Source: Casp-actino8 sp001510335 (GTDB lineage Bacteria; Actinomycetota; Acidimicrobiia; Acidimicrobiales; Ilumatobacteraceae). From it: 64,000 bases of DNA. The notes beneath the pieces are model-generated. The model made no database searches. It worked only from the letters and a program-made list of their open reading frames with translations, and had not been told where the DNA came from. Positions 7,951 to 17,166 of the stretch are shown piece after piece (position 1 is the stretch's first letter; every line of letters starts with the position of its first letter). A program made the position numbers and the translations under genes. The stretch covers positions 1 to 64,000 of the forward strand of contig JAQCEM010000009.1 of the NCBI GenBank assembly GCA_027729635.1, read 5' to 3'.

Positions 7951-9528
7951 ATGGCCATTTTGACGCAAACACACGTCGCCGATCGTGGGAGCGAAATTGC
8001 TCTCGTTGATGAAACACACAGTGTTACGTGGGCTGAACTTGATGAGCGAGTGAACCGTTTAGTGAATGGTCTTCGCTCGCACGGACTCATAACCGGTGAC
8101 ACGATCGCAGTGGTGGCAGGAAACCAGTGTGAATGGTTCGAAATCGCTATGGCGTGTGCTCACGGCGGTTGGACCTATGTGCCTGTCAACTGGCACTGGG
8201 TGGCGGACGAACTTGCGTATGTGTACGCCGATGCTGACACGAAGGCAGTGATTGTTGATCAACGATTTGATGCTGCCGTGTCGGCCTCATTGAAAGATGA
8301 CCGGGCAAATGTAGTTTCAGTTGTCGTTGGTATCGGAACGACCGACGATGCTGCAGTTCGACGTGATTCACGTTTTATTGATTTTGAAACGGTTCTCGCT
8401 TCTGCAAGTGCTGATGAACCTACTGATCAAATGCTTGGTGGTCCGATGTTCTATACGTCTGGTACCACTGGTCGGCCGAAGGGTGTACGTGGTGCGTTAT
8501 CGGGTGGTATGGCCATGACTCCCGACATTATGAAGTTCATTGCCGCCGGCTTTTCAAACTTCTTGCCGATTCCTGGGCGAACGATGTTGTGTGGACCGTT
8601 TTATCACTCGGCTCAATGGGCCTTCTCGTTCTTCCCGATGATCGGCGGATCGACAACAGTCATGCAACACAAGTACGACTCGGCAGCAATGTTGCAGATG
8701 ATTGATCGCTACTCGTGCACCAATGTGCATCTTGTTCCGACGCAGATGAAACGACTGCTTGATTTGCCAGCGGAAGTGAAAAATGAATTCTCAGGAGCAT
8801 CTCTAACGACCGTGTGGCATGGCGCCGCACCGTGTCCTCCAGCAGTAAAGCGCGGACTCATCGACTGGTGGGGTCCGAAGATCACCGAGTATTACGGCAG
8901 TACCGAAGGTTCCATTATCTCGACAGTTTCTTCAACCGAGTGGTTAGCAAAAGGCGGAAGCGTCGGTAAACCGCTCGACTCTGTTGAAGTCATCGTGGTG
9001 AACGATGAGAGTCAGCCAGTTGCCCAAGGTCAAGAAGGCACGCTCTATTTCAAAAACAAAATGGGCACCGACTTCTCGTACCACAACGATGAAGCAAAGA
9101 CTCGTGATTCTCATCTTGAGCCAGGAGTCTTTACGACAGGTGATGTTGGATACATCGACTCTGATGGTTATCTCTGGCTATCAGATCGCAAGATTGACAT
9201 GATCATCTCTGGTGGAGTGAATATCTATCCCGCCGAGATTGAAGGCGTGATTTCGGCGCACCCCGCAGTTGAAGATGTGGCAGTGATCGGAGTACCCGAT
9301 GAAGATTTTGGCGAAAGCGTGAAGGCGCTCGTTCAGGTGGTCGAAGGAATCTCGGCGTCACCAGAAACTGCTCAAGCGATCATTGCGCATTGTCGTGAAT
9401 TTTTGGCTGGTTACAAAGCCCCTCGTTCGGTTGACTTTGTTCAACATATTCCGCGTACCGGAACGGGCAAGATTCAAAAGCAACCATTACGGGCTCCGTA
9501 TTGGGAAGGCCACCAACGTCGCATCTAA
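7951..9528 (+). CDS. Acyl-CoA synthetase (AMP-binding)
   Basis: A 525-residue ANL-superfamily ligase that would activate a carboxylic acid to its CoA thioester through an acyl-AMP. The phosphate-binding loop YTSGTTGRPKG is at 168-178, YGSTEG gives the A5 motif, and SDRKIDMIISGGVNIYPAEIE the hinge. The C-terminal catalytic Lys507 sits in GTGK. The frame is open up to 7918, but the ATG at 7951 follows GACAGGAGAAATAGAC and leaves only two bases after the SnoaL stop. It is similar in organisation to the ligase at 21377. The acid substrate is unknown. Confidence 0.92.
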   Translation: MAILTQTHVADRGSEIALVDETHSVTWAELDERVNRLVNGLRSHGLITGDTIAVVAGNQCEWFEIAMACAHGGWTYVPVNWHWVADELAYVYADADTKAVIVDQRFDAAVSASLKDDRANVVSVVVGIGTTDDAAVRRDSRFIDFETVLASASADEPTDQMLGGPMFYTSGTTGRPKGVRGALSGGMAMTPDIMKFIAAGFSNFLPIPGRTMLCGPFYHSAQWAFSFFPMIGGSTTVMQHKYDSAAMLQMIDRYSCTNVHLVPTQMKRLLDLPAEVKNEFSGASLTTVWHGAAPCPPAVKRGLIDWWGPKITEYYGSTEGSIISTVSSTEWLAKGGSVGKPLDSVEVIVVNDESQPVAQGQEGTLYFKNKMGTDFSYHNDEAKTRDSHLEPGVFTTGDVGYIDSDGYLWLSDRKIDMIISGGVNIYPAEIEGVISAHPAVEDVAVIGVPDEDFGESVKALVQVVEGISASPETAQAIIAHCREFLAGYKAPRSVDFVQHIPRTGTGKIQKQPLRAPYWEGHQRRI

Positions 9529-9581
9529 GCGGCACTAATCAAGTTACTTTTTAGCCGAATTGCCCAACGAAAGAAGTCATC

Positions 9582-10055
9582 ATGGGAACAGTTAGTTACA
9601 CCCGTTGCTATCACCAAGGAATTCGTGTGCCGAATCTTGAACTAGCAATGAAAGAACTTGGTAACTCGCTGAGCGTGACTTGGTGTGAGCCCCAAGAGCG
9701 TGAACAGCATGTGTGGACTCCGTCAGGTGGAGAACAGACGATTCCTTTGAAGTTCACGTATTCTGCTGAAGGTCCGCAGCACATTGAATTGCTTGAGGGT
9801 GCTCATGGCTCAATTTGGGATGGTCGTACAAATCCAGGTATTCATCACGTCGGTGTGTGGAGCGATGATGTCAAAGGCGAAACCGAGGCGCTTATTGCGC
9901 AAGGCTGGACTTTGGCAATGGCACAGGTGTCACCAGATAAGGGCTATGGGGCGTTCACCTATGTGCAGCCGCCGAGTGGATTGATTGTTGAACTGGTGTG
10001 GAGCGCCATTAAGCCGATGTTTGATCGTTGGTTCGCCGGAGGACCGCTCGGCTAA
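9582..10055 (+). CDS. VOC family (glyoxalase/dioxygenase fold) protein
   Basis: A 157-residue vicinal-oxygen-chelate protein. Its ends carry typical metal-ligand contexts: CYHQGIRVPNLELAM at the N-terminus, HHVGVWSDD in the middle (His of GIHHVG) and a C-terminal LIVELVW with Glu. The spacing resembles methylmalonyl-CoA epimerase/lactoylglutathione lyase relatives. It follows the acyl-CoA synthetase by about 50 bases on the same strand, so epimerisation or isomerisation of an acyl-CoA is a reasonable but unproven role. Confidence 0.75.
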   Translation: MGTVSYTRCYHQGIRVPNLELAMKELGNSLSVTWCEPQEREQHVWTPSGGEQTIPLKFTYSAEGPQHIELLEGAHGSIWDGRTNPGIHHVGVWSDDVKGETEALIAQGWTLAMAQVSPDKGYGAFTYVQPPSGLIVELVWSAIKPMFDRWFAGGPLG

Positions 10056-10111
10056 TCGTTGAGTCTCGTCTCGTCTCGTTGATGTGATCATCACGAACGT
10101 ACGCTTCGGTC

Positions 10112-11062
10112 ATGACGACAACGAGTGGTTTTTCTGCAACATCAACAACCGATGAAGTTTTGGCAGGACTTGACCTGACTGGTCACCGATTCTTGGTGAC
10201 TGGCGCATCAGGTGGACTGGGGCTTGAGACCTCACGAGCATTGGCTTCTAAAGGTGCCATCGTGGTGATGGCTGCTCGCGATCAAGCCAAGAATGAAACT
10301 GCTGCTGCCGGAATTCGTGCGGTCCATCCCGATGCGAAGTTAGAAAGTCTGATTCTTGATTTGGGATCATTGACATCAGTACGGGCTGCGGCTGTCGAGT
10401 TTATGTCGCGCAACGTTGCGCTTCATGGGCTGATTCTGAATGCCGGAATTATGGCGACGCCACTTGGACACACGGTCGATGGATTTGAGCAACAATTTGG
10501 CGTTGATCATCTTGGACACTTCTTGTTGGCTCGAGATTTGTTGCCACGTCTGGTTGAGTCGGCGCCAGCACGAGTGGTGGTTCTTAGCTCGGCTGGGCAC
10601 CAAATGGGTGATGTTGATTTTGATGACGTGAACTTTGAGCGTCGCGATTATGAGCCGTTCTTGGCCTATGGGGCCGCCAAGACGTGCAATGTGTTGCATG
10701 CAGTTGAAATTGATCGTCGTTATCGCGATCAAGGCGTGCGGGCCTTTGCGGTTCACCCTGGTGTGATTCACACCGAACTTGGTCGCTACATGACTGATGA
10801 AACCATGGCGTCACTCATCTCTCGTTTATCTGAAAGCCCGGCAGCAATGGCTTGGAAATCGGCCGAACAAGGTGCTGCGACTTCGGTGTGGGCGGCGACA
10901 TCGCCGTCGCTTGATGGCCGGGGTGGCGAGTATTGCGAGGACTGCAATGTGAGTGCAGTTGTCACTGATGGCGAACTCAATGAAGGGGGAGTGGCTGCCC
11001 GTGCGGTCGACCCAGCAAGGGCTTCGACCTTATGGGCTTTAAGCGAAAAGCTCGTCGGCTGA
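10112..11062 (+). CDS. SDR family oxidoreductase (retinol-dehydrogenase-like)
   Basis: A 316-residue short-chain dehydrogenase of the retinol dehydrogenase / protochlorophyllide reductase-like branch: VTGASGGLGLET at 29-40, basic AARDQAK after beta-2 (NADP preference), NAG at 110-112, SSAGH near 159-163, Y186 and K190. The long region after the YxxxK helix, with VHPGVIHTELGR, is typical. Beside a carotenoid oxygenase gene (11542), reduction of an apocarotenoid aldehyde or similar terpenoid carbonyl is an attractive guess, but only from context. Confidence 0.88.
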   Translation: MTTTSGFSATSTTDEVLAGLDLTGHRFLVTGASGGLGLETSRALASKGAIVVMAARDQAKNETAAAGIRAVHPDAKLESLILDLGSLTSVRAAAVEFMSRNVALHGLILNAGIMATPLGHTVDGFEQQFGVDHLGHFLLARDLLPRLVESAPARVVVLSSAGHQMGDVDFDDVNFERRDYEPFLAYGAAKTCNVLHAVEIDRRYRDQGVRAFAVHPGVIHTELGRYMTDETMASLISRLSESPAAMAWKSAEQGAATSVWAATSPSLDGRGGEYCEDCNVSAVVTDGELNEGGVAARAVDPARASTLWALSEKLVG

Positions 11063-11096
11063 TTTTCGACTCTCCTTTATTTGTTACGGTGTCTTC

Positions 11097-11501
11097 ATGG
11101 CCACGATTCTCGCCCACATCAAAGTAAAGCCTGGTTGCGAGGCGCAGTTTGAACAGATCTCCAAAGATCTATATGGAGCGAGTCACGGTAGCGAACCTGG
11201 TTTGTTGCGTTATGAGTATTGGCGAGGCTCAGAGCCACAGACCTATTACACGCTTTTAGCCTTCACCGATTTTCAAGCGTTCATTGCGCATCAAACGAGC
11301 GAGCATCACGAAGTTGCTTCGCCGTTGCTCGGCTCCGTTTTGGCTGGTCTTCGTTTGGAATGGGTTGACCCTATTCAAGGTGGATCTGAGTTGCCGCCCA
11401 CCGAGAATCAGGATCTGAGTGATTCGCTCGATGAATTGACTCGCTCATACGCCAAGAGGTTTGCCGCGCAAGTGGCTCCATGGTGGAGCGAAGTTCGCTA
11501 G
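11097..11501 (+). CDS. Antibiotic biosynthesis monooxygenase (ABM) domain protein
   Basis: A 134-residue dimeric ferredoxin-like protein. The start MATILAHIKVKPGCEAQFEQ, then GLLRYEYWRG and the F-x-H-x(3)-H-type segment AHQTSEHH are those of the ABM/quinol-monooxygenase group (YgiN, ActVA-Orf6-like). A C-terminal tail of about 35 residues follows the roughly 95-residue domain. It is 34 bases after the SDR and before the carotenoid oxygenase. The substrate could be a quinol or aromatic, or the protein could be non-enzymatic. Confidence 0.7.
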   Translation: MATILAHIKVKPGCEAQFEQISKDLYGASHGSEPGLLRYEYWRGSEPQTYYTLLAFTDFQAFIAHQTSEHHEVASPLLGSVLAGLRLEWVDPIQGGSELPPTENQDLSDSLDELTRSYAKRFAAQVAPWWSEVR

Positions 11502-11541
11502 AAATGTAATAAGTAATTCATCAACTGTTCGGGGGAACACT

Positions 11542-12897
11542 ATGACTGACATGATCGACCGAGATTCGGAAAAGACACCGTGGTTTTTGCGAGGCAATTA
11601 CGCCCCGGTTTTCAACGAAATCACTGACACCAATTTGCGAGTGACTGGTTCAATTCCGAAGAGTTTGTCGGGTCTCTATGTCCGCAATGGTTCAAACCCG
11701 AAAGATGGGCAGGCCGGCCACTGGTTCTTTGGTGACGGCATGGTGCACGGAATTCGCCTTGAGGGCGGTCAAGCGAAGTGGTATCGCAATCGCTATGTGC
11801 GTACCCCGAAGTGGGAAAAGGGTCTTGATGCGATGGACCCCGAGACCATGTTCGATCCGACTGCAAGTGCAGCCAATACCCACGTGCTCGGACACGCCGG
11901 TCGCATTTGGGCCTTAGAAGAAGGTCACTTGCCTTGGGAACTTTCGCGGGAACTCGAAACTATTGGCAGTGAAGATTTCGGCGGAAAACTCAAGACAGCA
12001 TTTACAGCGCACCCGAAGTTGTGTCCCGAAACTAATGAATTGCATTTCTTTGGTTATTCAGCAGTCGCTCCGTTTTTGACCTATCACGTACTTGACGGCA
12101 ACGGTCAGTTGGTGCACACGGCCGACATCACTGTTCCGGCCGGCACGATGATGCATGACTTCATGATCACTCGAGATCATGCAATTTTCATGGACCTGCC
12201 CGTGGTGTTCAACCTCGACAAAATGGCAGAAGGACTTCCGCCGATTGGTTGGGATGACAACTATGGTGCCCGCATCGGCATCATGCCCCGAATGGGAACC
12301 GATAAAGATGTGCGTTGGTTCAACATTGACCCGTGCTACGTCTTCCACCCATTGAATGCTTACGTCGATGGCGATGAAGTGATTTGTGATGTTGGACGCC
12401 ATGAATCAATGTGGCGCGGTTCAATGGACAGTTTCGAGCCGTGTTACATGTATCGCTGGTCGTTCAATATGAAGACTGGTGCTGTTCGTGAAACTCAAAT
12501 CGACGACTGGGCCCACGCGTTCCCACGAGTGGATGATCGCGTGATTGGTTTGAAGCATCGTTACGGCTGGGTTGCTGGTTCACGTCCTGGCGCAACCGGA
12601 GAAATGGGTGAGCCCGGCGTTGTGGCTCGTTACGACATGAGTGATGGCTCAAAGACCATTCATGATCTTGGACCAAACGCTCATCCTGGTGAATTTGTCT
12701 TTGTACAAGATTCAGCGTCAGCTAACGAAGACGAGGGTTATGCCATGGGGTTCGTCTACGACGATGCAACTGATTCAACTGACTTGGTCATTTTGGATGC
12801 CAGCAATCTTTCCAAGGCACCAGTCGCTCGTGTTCATCTGCCGCAGCGTGTTCCATTCGGCTTCCACGGAAGTTGGGTCGACGACTCAACCATGTAA
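11542..12897 (+). CDS. Carotenoid cleavage oxygenase family protein
   Basis: A 451-residue RPE65/carotenoid-oxygenase beta-propeller enzyme that would split a carbon-carbon double bond in a carotenoid, apocarotenoid or stilbene. The four iron-binding histidines are visible at H157 (TAHPK), H205 (MMHDF), H269 (FHPLNA) and H442 (FHGSW). The N-terminal RNGSNPK and HWFFGDGMVHG blocks are typical. The protein ends only nine residues after H442, as is normal. The ATG at 11542 was chosen because it follows GGGGGAACACT and begins the family N-terminus; the frame is open up to 11461 but would overlap the ABM gene. Confidence 0.93.
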   Translation: MTDMIDRDSEKTPWFLRGNYAPVFNEITDTNLRVTGSIPKSLSGLYVRNGSNPKDGQAGHWFFGDGMVHGIRLEGGQAKWYRNRYVRTPKWEKGLDAMDPETMFDPTASAANTHVLGHAGRIWALEEGHLPWELSRELETIGSEDFGGKLKTAFTAHPKLCPETNELHFFGYSAVAPFLTYHVLDGNGQLVHTADITVPAGTMMHDFMITRDHAIFMDLPVVFNLDKMAEGLPPIGWDDNYGARIGIMPRMGTDKDVRWFNIDPCYVFHPLNAYVDGDEVICDVGRHESMWRGSMDSFEPCYMYRWSFNMKTGAVRETQIDDWAHAFPRVDDRVIGLKHRYGWVAGSRPGATGEMGEPGVVARYDMSDGSKTIHDLGPNAHPGEFVFVQDSASANEDEGYAMGFVYDDATDSTDLVILDASNLSKAPVARVHLPQRVPFGFHGSWVDDSTM

Positions 12898-12908
12898 AAA
12901 GTGGGCGA

Positions 12909-13385
12909 TTACGTTAGCGATAACTGGCGAACGTAGTCGTAGAAGTTGAGTAAACGTTCGGACGGTTCGTACATCTCAATGAAATGTCCAAGGTCGTGTC
13001 GTGCATCGCAAAAGACAAATTCTTGGCCACCATTGGTTTGGGCATGAAGGGTGAGTGGCCAACCTTGTTGTGCGCACCAGTCAATGCCATCCGACAGAGA
13101 ATCAACCATAAAGGCGAAGTGGTGCAATCCTGTTGGACTTGGTCCGAGTGGTTCAGAGTGTTCGCGTACGAGCTCAACCATCACCTCGCCCCACCATCCA
13201 TAAGCCGACGAATGGTCGAATGTGCTCGTCATGCCGTTGATCGTGCATGAGGAGAGCTCAATGTGGTGGGCAAATACGAATGGGCCGCAGCTGGTGCGTT
13301 GGCGAAATTCGGAGGCAGCCTCTTTGAGCGTGTCTGTTCCGCGGGCGCTGTAAGCGATTTGTACGGGTCGACCGAGGATGGACAT
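12909..13385 (-). CDS. VOC family protein
   Basis: A 158-residue vicinal-oxygen-chelate protein: QIAYSARGTDTLKEAA opening, FVFAHHIELSSC strand, GLHHFAFMVDS with the central metal-ligand His, and a C-terminal GHFIEMYEP with Glu as the last ligand. The FGPFVFAHH insertion resembles the methylmalonyl-CoA epimerase/glyoxalase-like branch. It faces the carotenoid oxygenase end-to-end and is divergent from the SnoaL-like gene at 13439 across about 53 bases. The reaction is unknown. Confidence 0.72.
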   Translation of the reverse strand: MSILGRPVQIAYSARGTDTLKEAASEFRQRTSCGPFVFAHHIELSSCTINGMTSTFDHSSAYGWWGEVMVELVREHSEPLGPSPTGLHHFAFMVDSLSDGIDWCAQQGWPLTLHAQTNGGQEFVFCDARHDLGHFIEMYEPSERLLNFYDYVRQLSLT

Positions 13386-13438
13386 GTCCCTAGCGTGTCA
13401 TATCCGACTACGGTTGAGACGAGATAGAGGGAGATCAG

Positions 13439-13906
13439 ATGTTTGAGATTCAAACAATTGACACATTGCCTAGTAGTGAAGCACATCAGTTACTGATTGA
13501 TCGTGCGGCGATTATCGATGTGACAAACCGCTATTGCTGGGCGCTAGACACCAAAGATTGGGCAGTTCTTGATTCCGTCTTTACCGAAGACGCGAATGGT
13601 GATCTTTTAGAAGATGTCGTAGGCCGTGTCGCAATTAAGAAGCGCGTTGAAACCGCTCTGTCGCGAATGGACGAGACTCAACACCTCATCTCGAATCATC
13701 AGATCAACGTTCAAGGCGACACTGCGACCTGTCGTTGCTATTTGCAGGCACAACATGTTCGCAAAGCCGCCCACGGCGGACCTAACTTCATCATTGCTGG
13801 TCGTTACGAAGATCAATTGACGCGTACCTCTGAAGGCTGGCGTATTAGTTTCCGTCGTCTGGTTGTGATGTGGACTGACGGTAACCCCGCGGTTTCGCGA
13901 GGTTGA
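13439..13906 (+). CDS. SnoaL-like / NTF2-fold protein
   Basis: A 155-residue SnoaL-like protein with AAIIDVTNRYCWALDTKDW, then VFTEDANGD, then LISNHQINVQGDTATCRCYLQAQH, and the final GWRISFRRLVVMW strand. This matches the bile-acid 7-alpha-dehydratase-like branch, in which a small cone-shaped pocket catalyses dehydration or isomerisation. A strong GAGGGAGAT ribosome site precedes the ATG. It is convergent with the Rieske oxygenase gene, three bases apart. Confidence 0.75.
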   Translation: MFEIQTIDTLPSSEAHQLLIDRAAIIDVTNRYCWALDTKDWAVLDSVFTEDANGDLLEDVVGRVAIKKRVETALSRMDETQHLISNHQINVQGDTATCRCYLQAQHVRKAAHGGPNFIIAGRYEDQLTRTSEGWRISFRRLVVMWTDGNPAVSRG

Positions 13907-13909
13907 GTT

Positions 13910-15163
13910 TTAATCTTCGATGTATTTGCCGAGCAATTGCTCAACGCGCATTGATGCAGGAATTTGATCAATGCCAATGACTCGATCAAGTTGCTCGTGA
14001 AAATTCCATATACGTCGTTCTTGATAATTGGTGGGCATGCCACGCATCGCTGGAGATTCAAGTGATCTCTGCATAGGTGCCATATTCCAGAAATCTTCTT
14101 CCATGATGAGTTTGAAGTTGTCGAGTCTCATCTGCCAGTTGGTTGGCAAACCCTCTTTCGGATCGAAATCAATGGGGGCGTAATGAGTCCAGTCGATTCG
14201 CGTGGTCTGCTTATCAATGGGCCAGAAGGTGATAAATGGAAATCCGTAAGCGGCGATTGGCGTGATGAGGTTGGGGAAGATGCCGTATGCAGAACTCGTA
14301 CAACGAACCATGTCGTTCACTGTTTCTAAATCGGTGAAGCCTGGTAGTACGACATGCTTGTAGTCATCCCAGTTCTTCATTCCGAGAGCCGTATAAGACG
14401 TCTTAGAAAATGGAGTCACCATACGTGAACATCCGTTGGGGAGCAGCCCCATAGTTGCGCCACGGTTATCAAGGAGACTTTCGCCGTTGCGACTATGAAT
14501 ATGCCGGAAGTGGTACACCTCTAAGAACGCTTCGGCAGTGACTTTCCAGTTGCACGGAACGATCTCGCTTTGCTTGGCGACCGTACGTAATGTGGCACCT
14601 TGAAATTCGGACATTTCATCGGCGATCTTGCCGATGTGGTCAGCGAATGCCATTGCCTCAGGGTCTTGGTTGACGAAAATCCAGTTGTCCCAGATTTCAC
14701 AAGAGATCGATGGCAGACAACGTTCGGTCTTGTCGAGATCTACAAAATCTCTCTCGTCGGTTACGGAAACTAACTTTCCGCTGTCAATATCGTATGACCA
14801 CGAGTGATATTGGCATCGCAAAAGCTTTGATGTTCCCGACGCTTCACGCACAACCGGAGCGCCACGATGCTGGCAGGTGTTGTAGAAAGCGCGAACTTGT
14901 GAATCCTTTCCCCGAATCAAAAGTATTGGCACGCCTAAGTCATCAAAGGTGAAGAAGTCGCCGACATTGGGAATATCTTCGGCCCGACCTGCCAAGACCC
15001 ACGATCGCGGCCATAAGAATTTTTTTTCAAGATCCCAAAACTCATCCGATGTAAATCGTTCAATCGGAATGTCATGGAATTTAGGGAATCCATCGGGTGG
15101 AGCAGTTCGGTCGAACTCATATTGCATTTCTGCAGTGAGGCGTGCGACAAGTTCGGGAGTCAT
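13910..15163 (-). CDS. Rieske non-heme iron oxygenase, alpha subunit
   Basis: A 417-residue ring-hydroxylating oxygenase large subunit. The Rieske [2Fe-2S] motif uses Cys97, His99, Cys117 and His120. The mononuclear iron site is in the second domain at E215-x2-H218-x4-H223, where the bridging acid is Glu rather than the more common Asp. Such enzymes hydroxylate or demethylate aromatic, steroid or quaternary-ammonium substrates and need a reductase, which is not seen nearby. There is no beta subunit next to it. It follows the phosphotransferase at 16276-15182 in a minus-strand operon (18 bases between them). Confidence 0.92.
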   Translation of the reverse strand: MTPELVARLTAEMQYEFDRTAPPDGFPKFHDIPIERFTSDEFWDLEKKFLWPRSWVLAGRAEDIPNVGDFFTFDDLGVPILLIRGKDSQVRAFYNTCQHRGAPVVREASGTSKLLRCQYHSWSYDIDSGKLVSVTDERDFVDLDKTERCLPSISCEIWDNWIFVNQDPEAMAFADHIGKIADEMSEFQGATLRTVAKQSEIVPCNWKVTAEAFLEVYHFRHIHSRNGESLLDNRGATMGLLPNGCSRMVTPFSKTSYTALGMKNWDDYKHVVLPGFTDLETVNDMVRCTSSAYGIFPNLITPIAAYGFPFITFWPIDKQTTRIDWTHYAPIDFDPKEGLPTNWQMRLDNFKLIMEEDFWNMAPMQRSLESPAMRGMPTNYQERRIWNFHEQLDRVIGIDQIPASMRVEQLLGKYIED

Positions 15164-15181
15164 AGCGGTATGGGGGCCTTG

Positions 15182-16276
15182 TCAGAATTCGCTGAGCAGG
15201 TCGCCAGATTGCAGGTCGTGGGCAGCGGCAAAAACACGAGTAATCATGGCATGCAACAAGGCCCGACCGCGATCGTTGCCCGGGTCGATATCGCTCACAG
15301 CAACCTGCGACCAAGCCTGATGCAATAAGCAGTATCGATAGTCGCGCCAGCAGCGGTCCCATGAGTAATTGGTGACTCCAACAGCAATCAACCCGTCGTA
15401 ATATCGTCGCACCAATGTTTGTTCCCACTCGCGTCGATTTTCAACAGTGACAGATTGACCGAGAAAGTTAGCCACGTCCCACATGCCCACATGGCGAGCA
15501 CTCAATTGAAAATCCAGAACTGTTACAACTTCTTCGCCTGCTGAACCGCCAAATAAAAAGTTGTCGGCCCGAAAGTCGGTATGCGAGAACGTCGCATTGC
15601 CTTGTTCGACCCACCAGTCGACCATGTCGGGGTATTTCGGTGTCAGTTCGCGCATCCATTGCATCGTGTCGGCTTCAACATGGGGCGACCATGTCGCAAT
15701 AAACGATTCAAGTTTTGGTTCGGCCATTTCGCGAGCGGCGCGATACAACGGATTATTCATCGGTGGCAACCACTCAAGTGACCACAACAATTCGTTATCC
15801 CAAAAGTGACTATGTAATTTGACGGCCTGATCAAGAATTGCGGCACTGTCTTCGAAATTGGCGCCGACGACTTGGTCAACCATTCGGGGATTGGTGATTT
15901 CTTCTAAGAGAACGATGTACGGAGCGCCAGCAGGATCGACATCGGTGTAATAACAAAAAGGAACTCGCAAGTTGATGGAGCGGGAGAACTCTTTGTAGAA
16001 AGCAGATTCACGTTCGTAAAAACCCATGGCCTGAGACATGAAAACATTGCCAGGCGCGGCGGCCTGACACTTGGCAATCATCGTGTCTGGTTGTGGCCCG
16101 CTTGAACCCGGAGCGTAGGTCAGGTGCAATCGAGTTACTTCGCCGAGTAGACCGACTCCTTCACCCAATCGTTGCGCTTGAACATTGGTGATCGTTGCTA
16201 CTGAACCATCAAACGCCTGATTGAGCCAATTGGCGTCAATATGGTCAGCAGTAGTTGGAATCTTTGGTTGACTCAT
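15182..16276 (-). CDS. Phosphotransferase family protein (APH/ecdysteroid-kinase-like)
   Basis: A 364-residue kinase-fold protein: Lys69 (IAKC), Glu90 (YERE), the catalytic loop H232-x-D234-x4-N239, and Asp255 (VLDFQ). It is paralogous in layout to the proteins at 4087 and 57594. It is upstream of, and probably co-transcribed with, a Rieske oxygenase; phosphorylation of a hydroxylated product or substrate is one possibility. The motif set looks complete, so it is likely active. The acceptor is unknown. Confidence 0.85.
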   Translation of the reverse strand: MSQPKIPTTADHIDANWLNQAFDGSVATITNVQAQRLGEGVGLLGEVTRLHLTYAPGSSGPQPDTMIAKCQAAAPGNVFMSQAMGFYERESAFYKEFSRSINLRVPFCYYTDVDPAGAPYIVLLEEITNPRMVDQVVGANFEDSAAILDQAVKLHSHFWDNELLWSLEWLPPMNNPLYRAAREMAEPKLESFIATWSPHVEADTMQWMRELTPKYPDMVDWWVEQGNATFSHTDFRADNFLFGGSAGEEVVTVLDFQLSARHVGMWDVANFLGQSVTVENRREWEQTLVRRYYDGLIAVGVTNYSWDRCWRDYRYCLLHQAWSQVAVSDIDPGNDRGRALLHAMITRVFAAAHDLQSGDLLSEF

Positions 16277-16322
16277 GTCATTACCCCCAGTGTTTGTCTA
16301 GCAGGCGAAGCAAGTCTTTCGT

Positions 16323-17120
16323 TTAGCCCGCAAGTGACCCGGCGTCGACGGCAACCACTTCTCCGGTGATCCAGGCAGCCATATCTGTTGCCAAGAACAA
16401 GATCACCCGCGCCACGTCATCAGCCTGTCCTGCGCGACCTAAAAGGGTTTGGCTCATCCGCGCGCCGACATCAAGTCCGGCCCTCTTTAAAGGTGCTAGT
16501 TGGTCCTGTACTCCTGGAGTGTCAATTGGTCCCGGGGCAACTCCGACCACCCGAATATTCTTTGGACCAAATTCAAGAGCCAAACTTTTGGTCATGCCAA
16601 CAACTGCATGTTTCGACATCACGTAAGCGCTGATACCGGGTGCCGCCCGAAAGCCAGTGGTCGATGCAAGGTTCACGATGACGCCACCATTCATGCGACG
16701 AGCCGCTTCACGGGCACAGGCAAAATTGCCGCGTACGTTGATTTGCATTAATCGATCGACGAAATCATCAGCGGCATCAATTGCTGGTCCGGTGGTGGGG
16801 TAGATGCCCGCATTATTCACCCAGATATCGATACCACCGAGTTTTTCAACGCACAGATCTGCCGCTGCGACAATGGATGATGTATCGCCGATGTCGATAC
16901 GGGTGCTGATTACCTTTCGCCCAGTTTGTTGGGCAACGGCTGCTGCCAATGTTGCTGCGCCAACTTCATCAATATCAGTGACTAGTACGTCTGCTCCGGC
17001 TTCGGCGAGTCGCGCAACGGTTGCTGCGCCGATTCCCTGAGCTCCGCCAGTGACAACGGCTCGTTTGCCAACAAGCGAGGTGAGATCGTGCAAGGTTCGT
17101 GATGAATAGTCAGGGATCAT
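16323..17120 (-). CDS. SDR family oxidoreductase
   Basis: A 265-residue classical SDR: VTGGAQGIG around 23-31, Asp in VTDID after beta-2 (NAD preference), NNAG at 102-105, Ser153, Y166 and K170. Length and order are standard. It lies between the phosphotransferase (46 bases downstream) and a TIM-barrel gene (46 bases upstream), all on the minus strand, so 18000-13910 may be one operon: TIM barrel, SDR, phosphotransferase, Rieske oxygenase. The substrate is not assignable. Confidence 0.9.
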   Translation of the reverse strand: MIPDYSSRTLHDLTSLVGKRAVVTGGAQGIGAATVARLAEAGADVLVTDIDEVGAATLAAAVAQQTGRKVISTRIDIGDTSSIVAAADLCVEKLGGIDIWVNNAGIYPTTGPAIDAADDFVDRLMQINVRGNFACAREAARRMNGGVIVNLASTTGFRAAPGISAYVMSKHAVVGMTKSLALEFGPKNIRVVGVAPGPIDTPGVQDQLAPLKRAGLDVGARMSQTLLGRAGQADDVARVILFLATDMAAWITGEVVAVDAGSLAG

Positions 17121-17166
17121 GGTGCCTCCGTACGCTGAGAAAAACTACTGCCCATCAGTCTTGCCG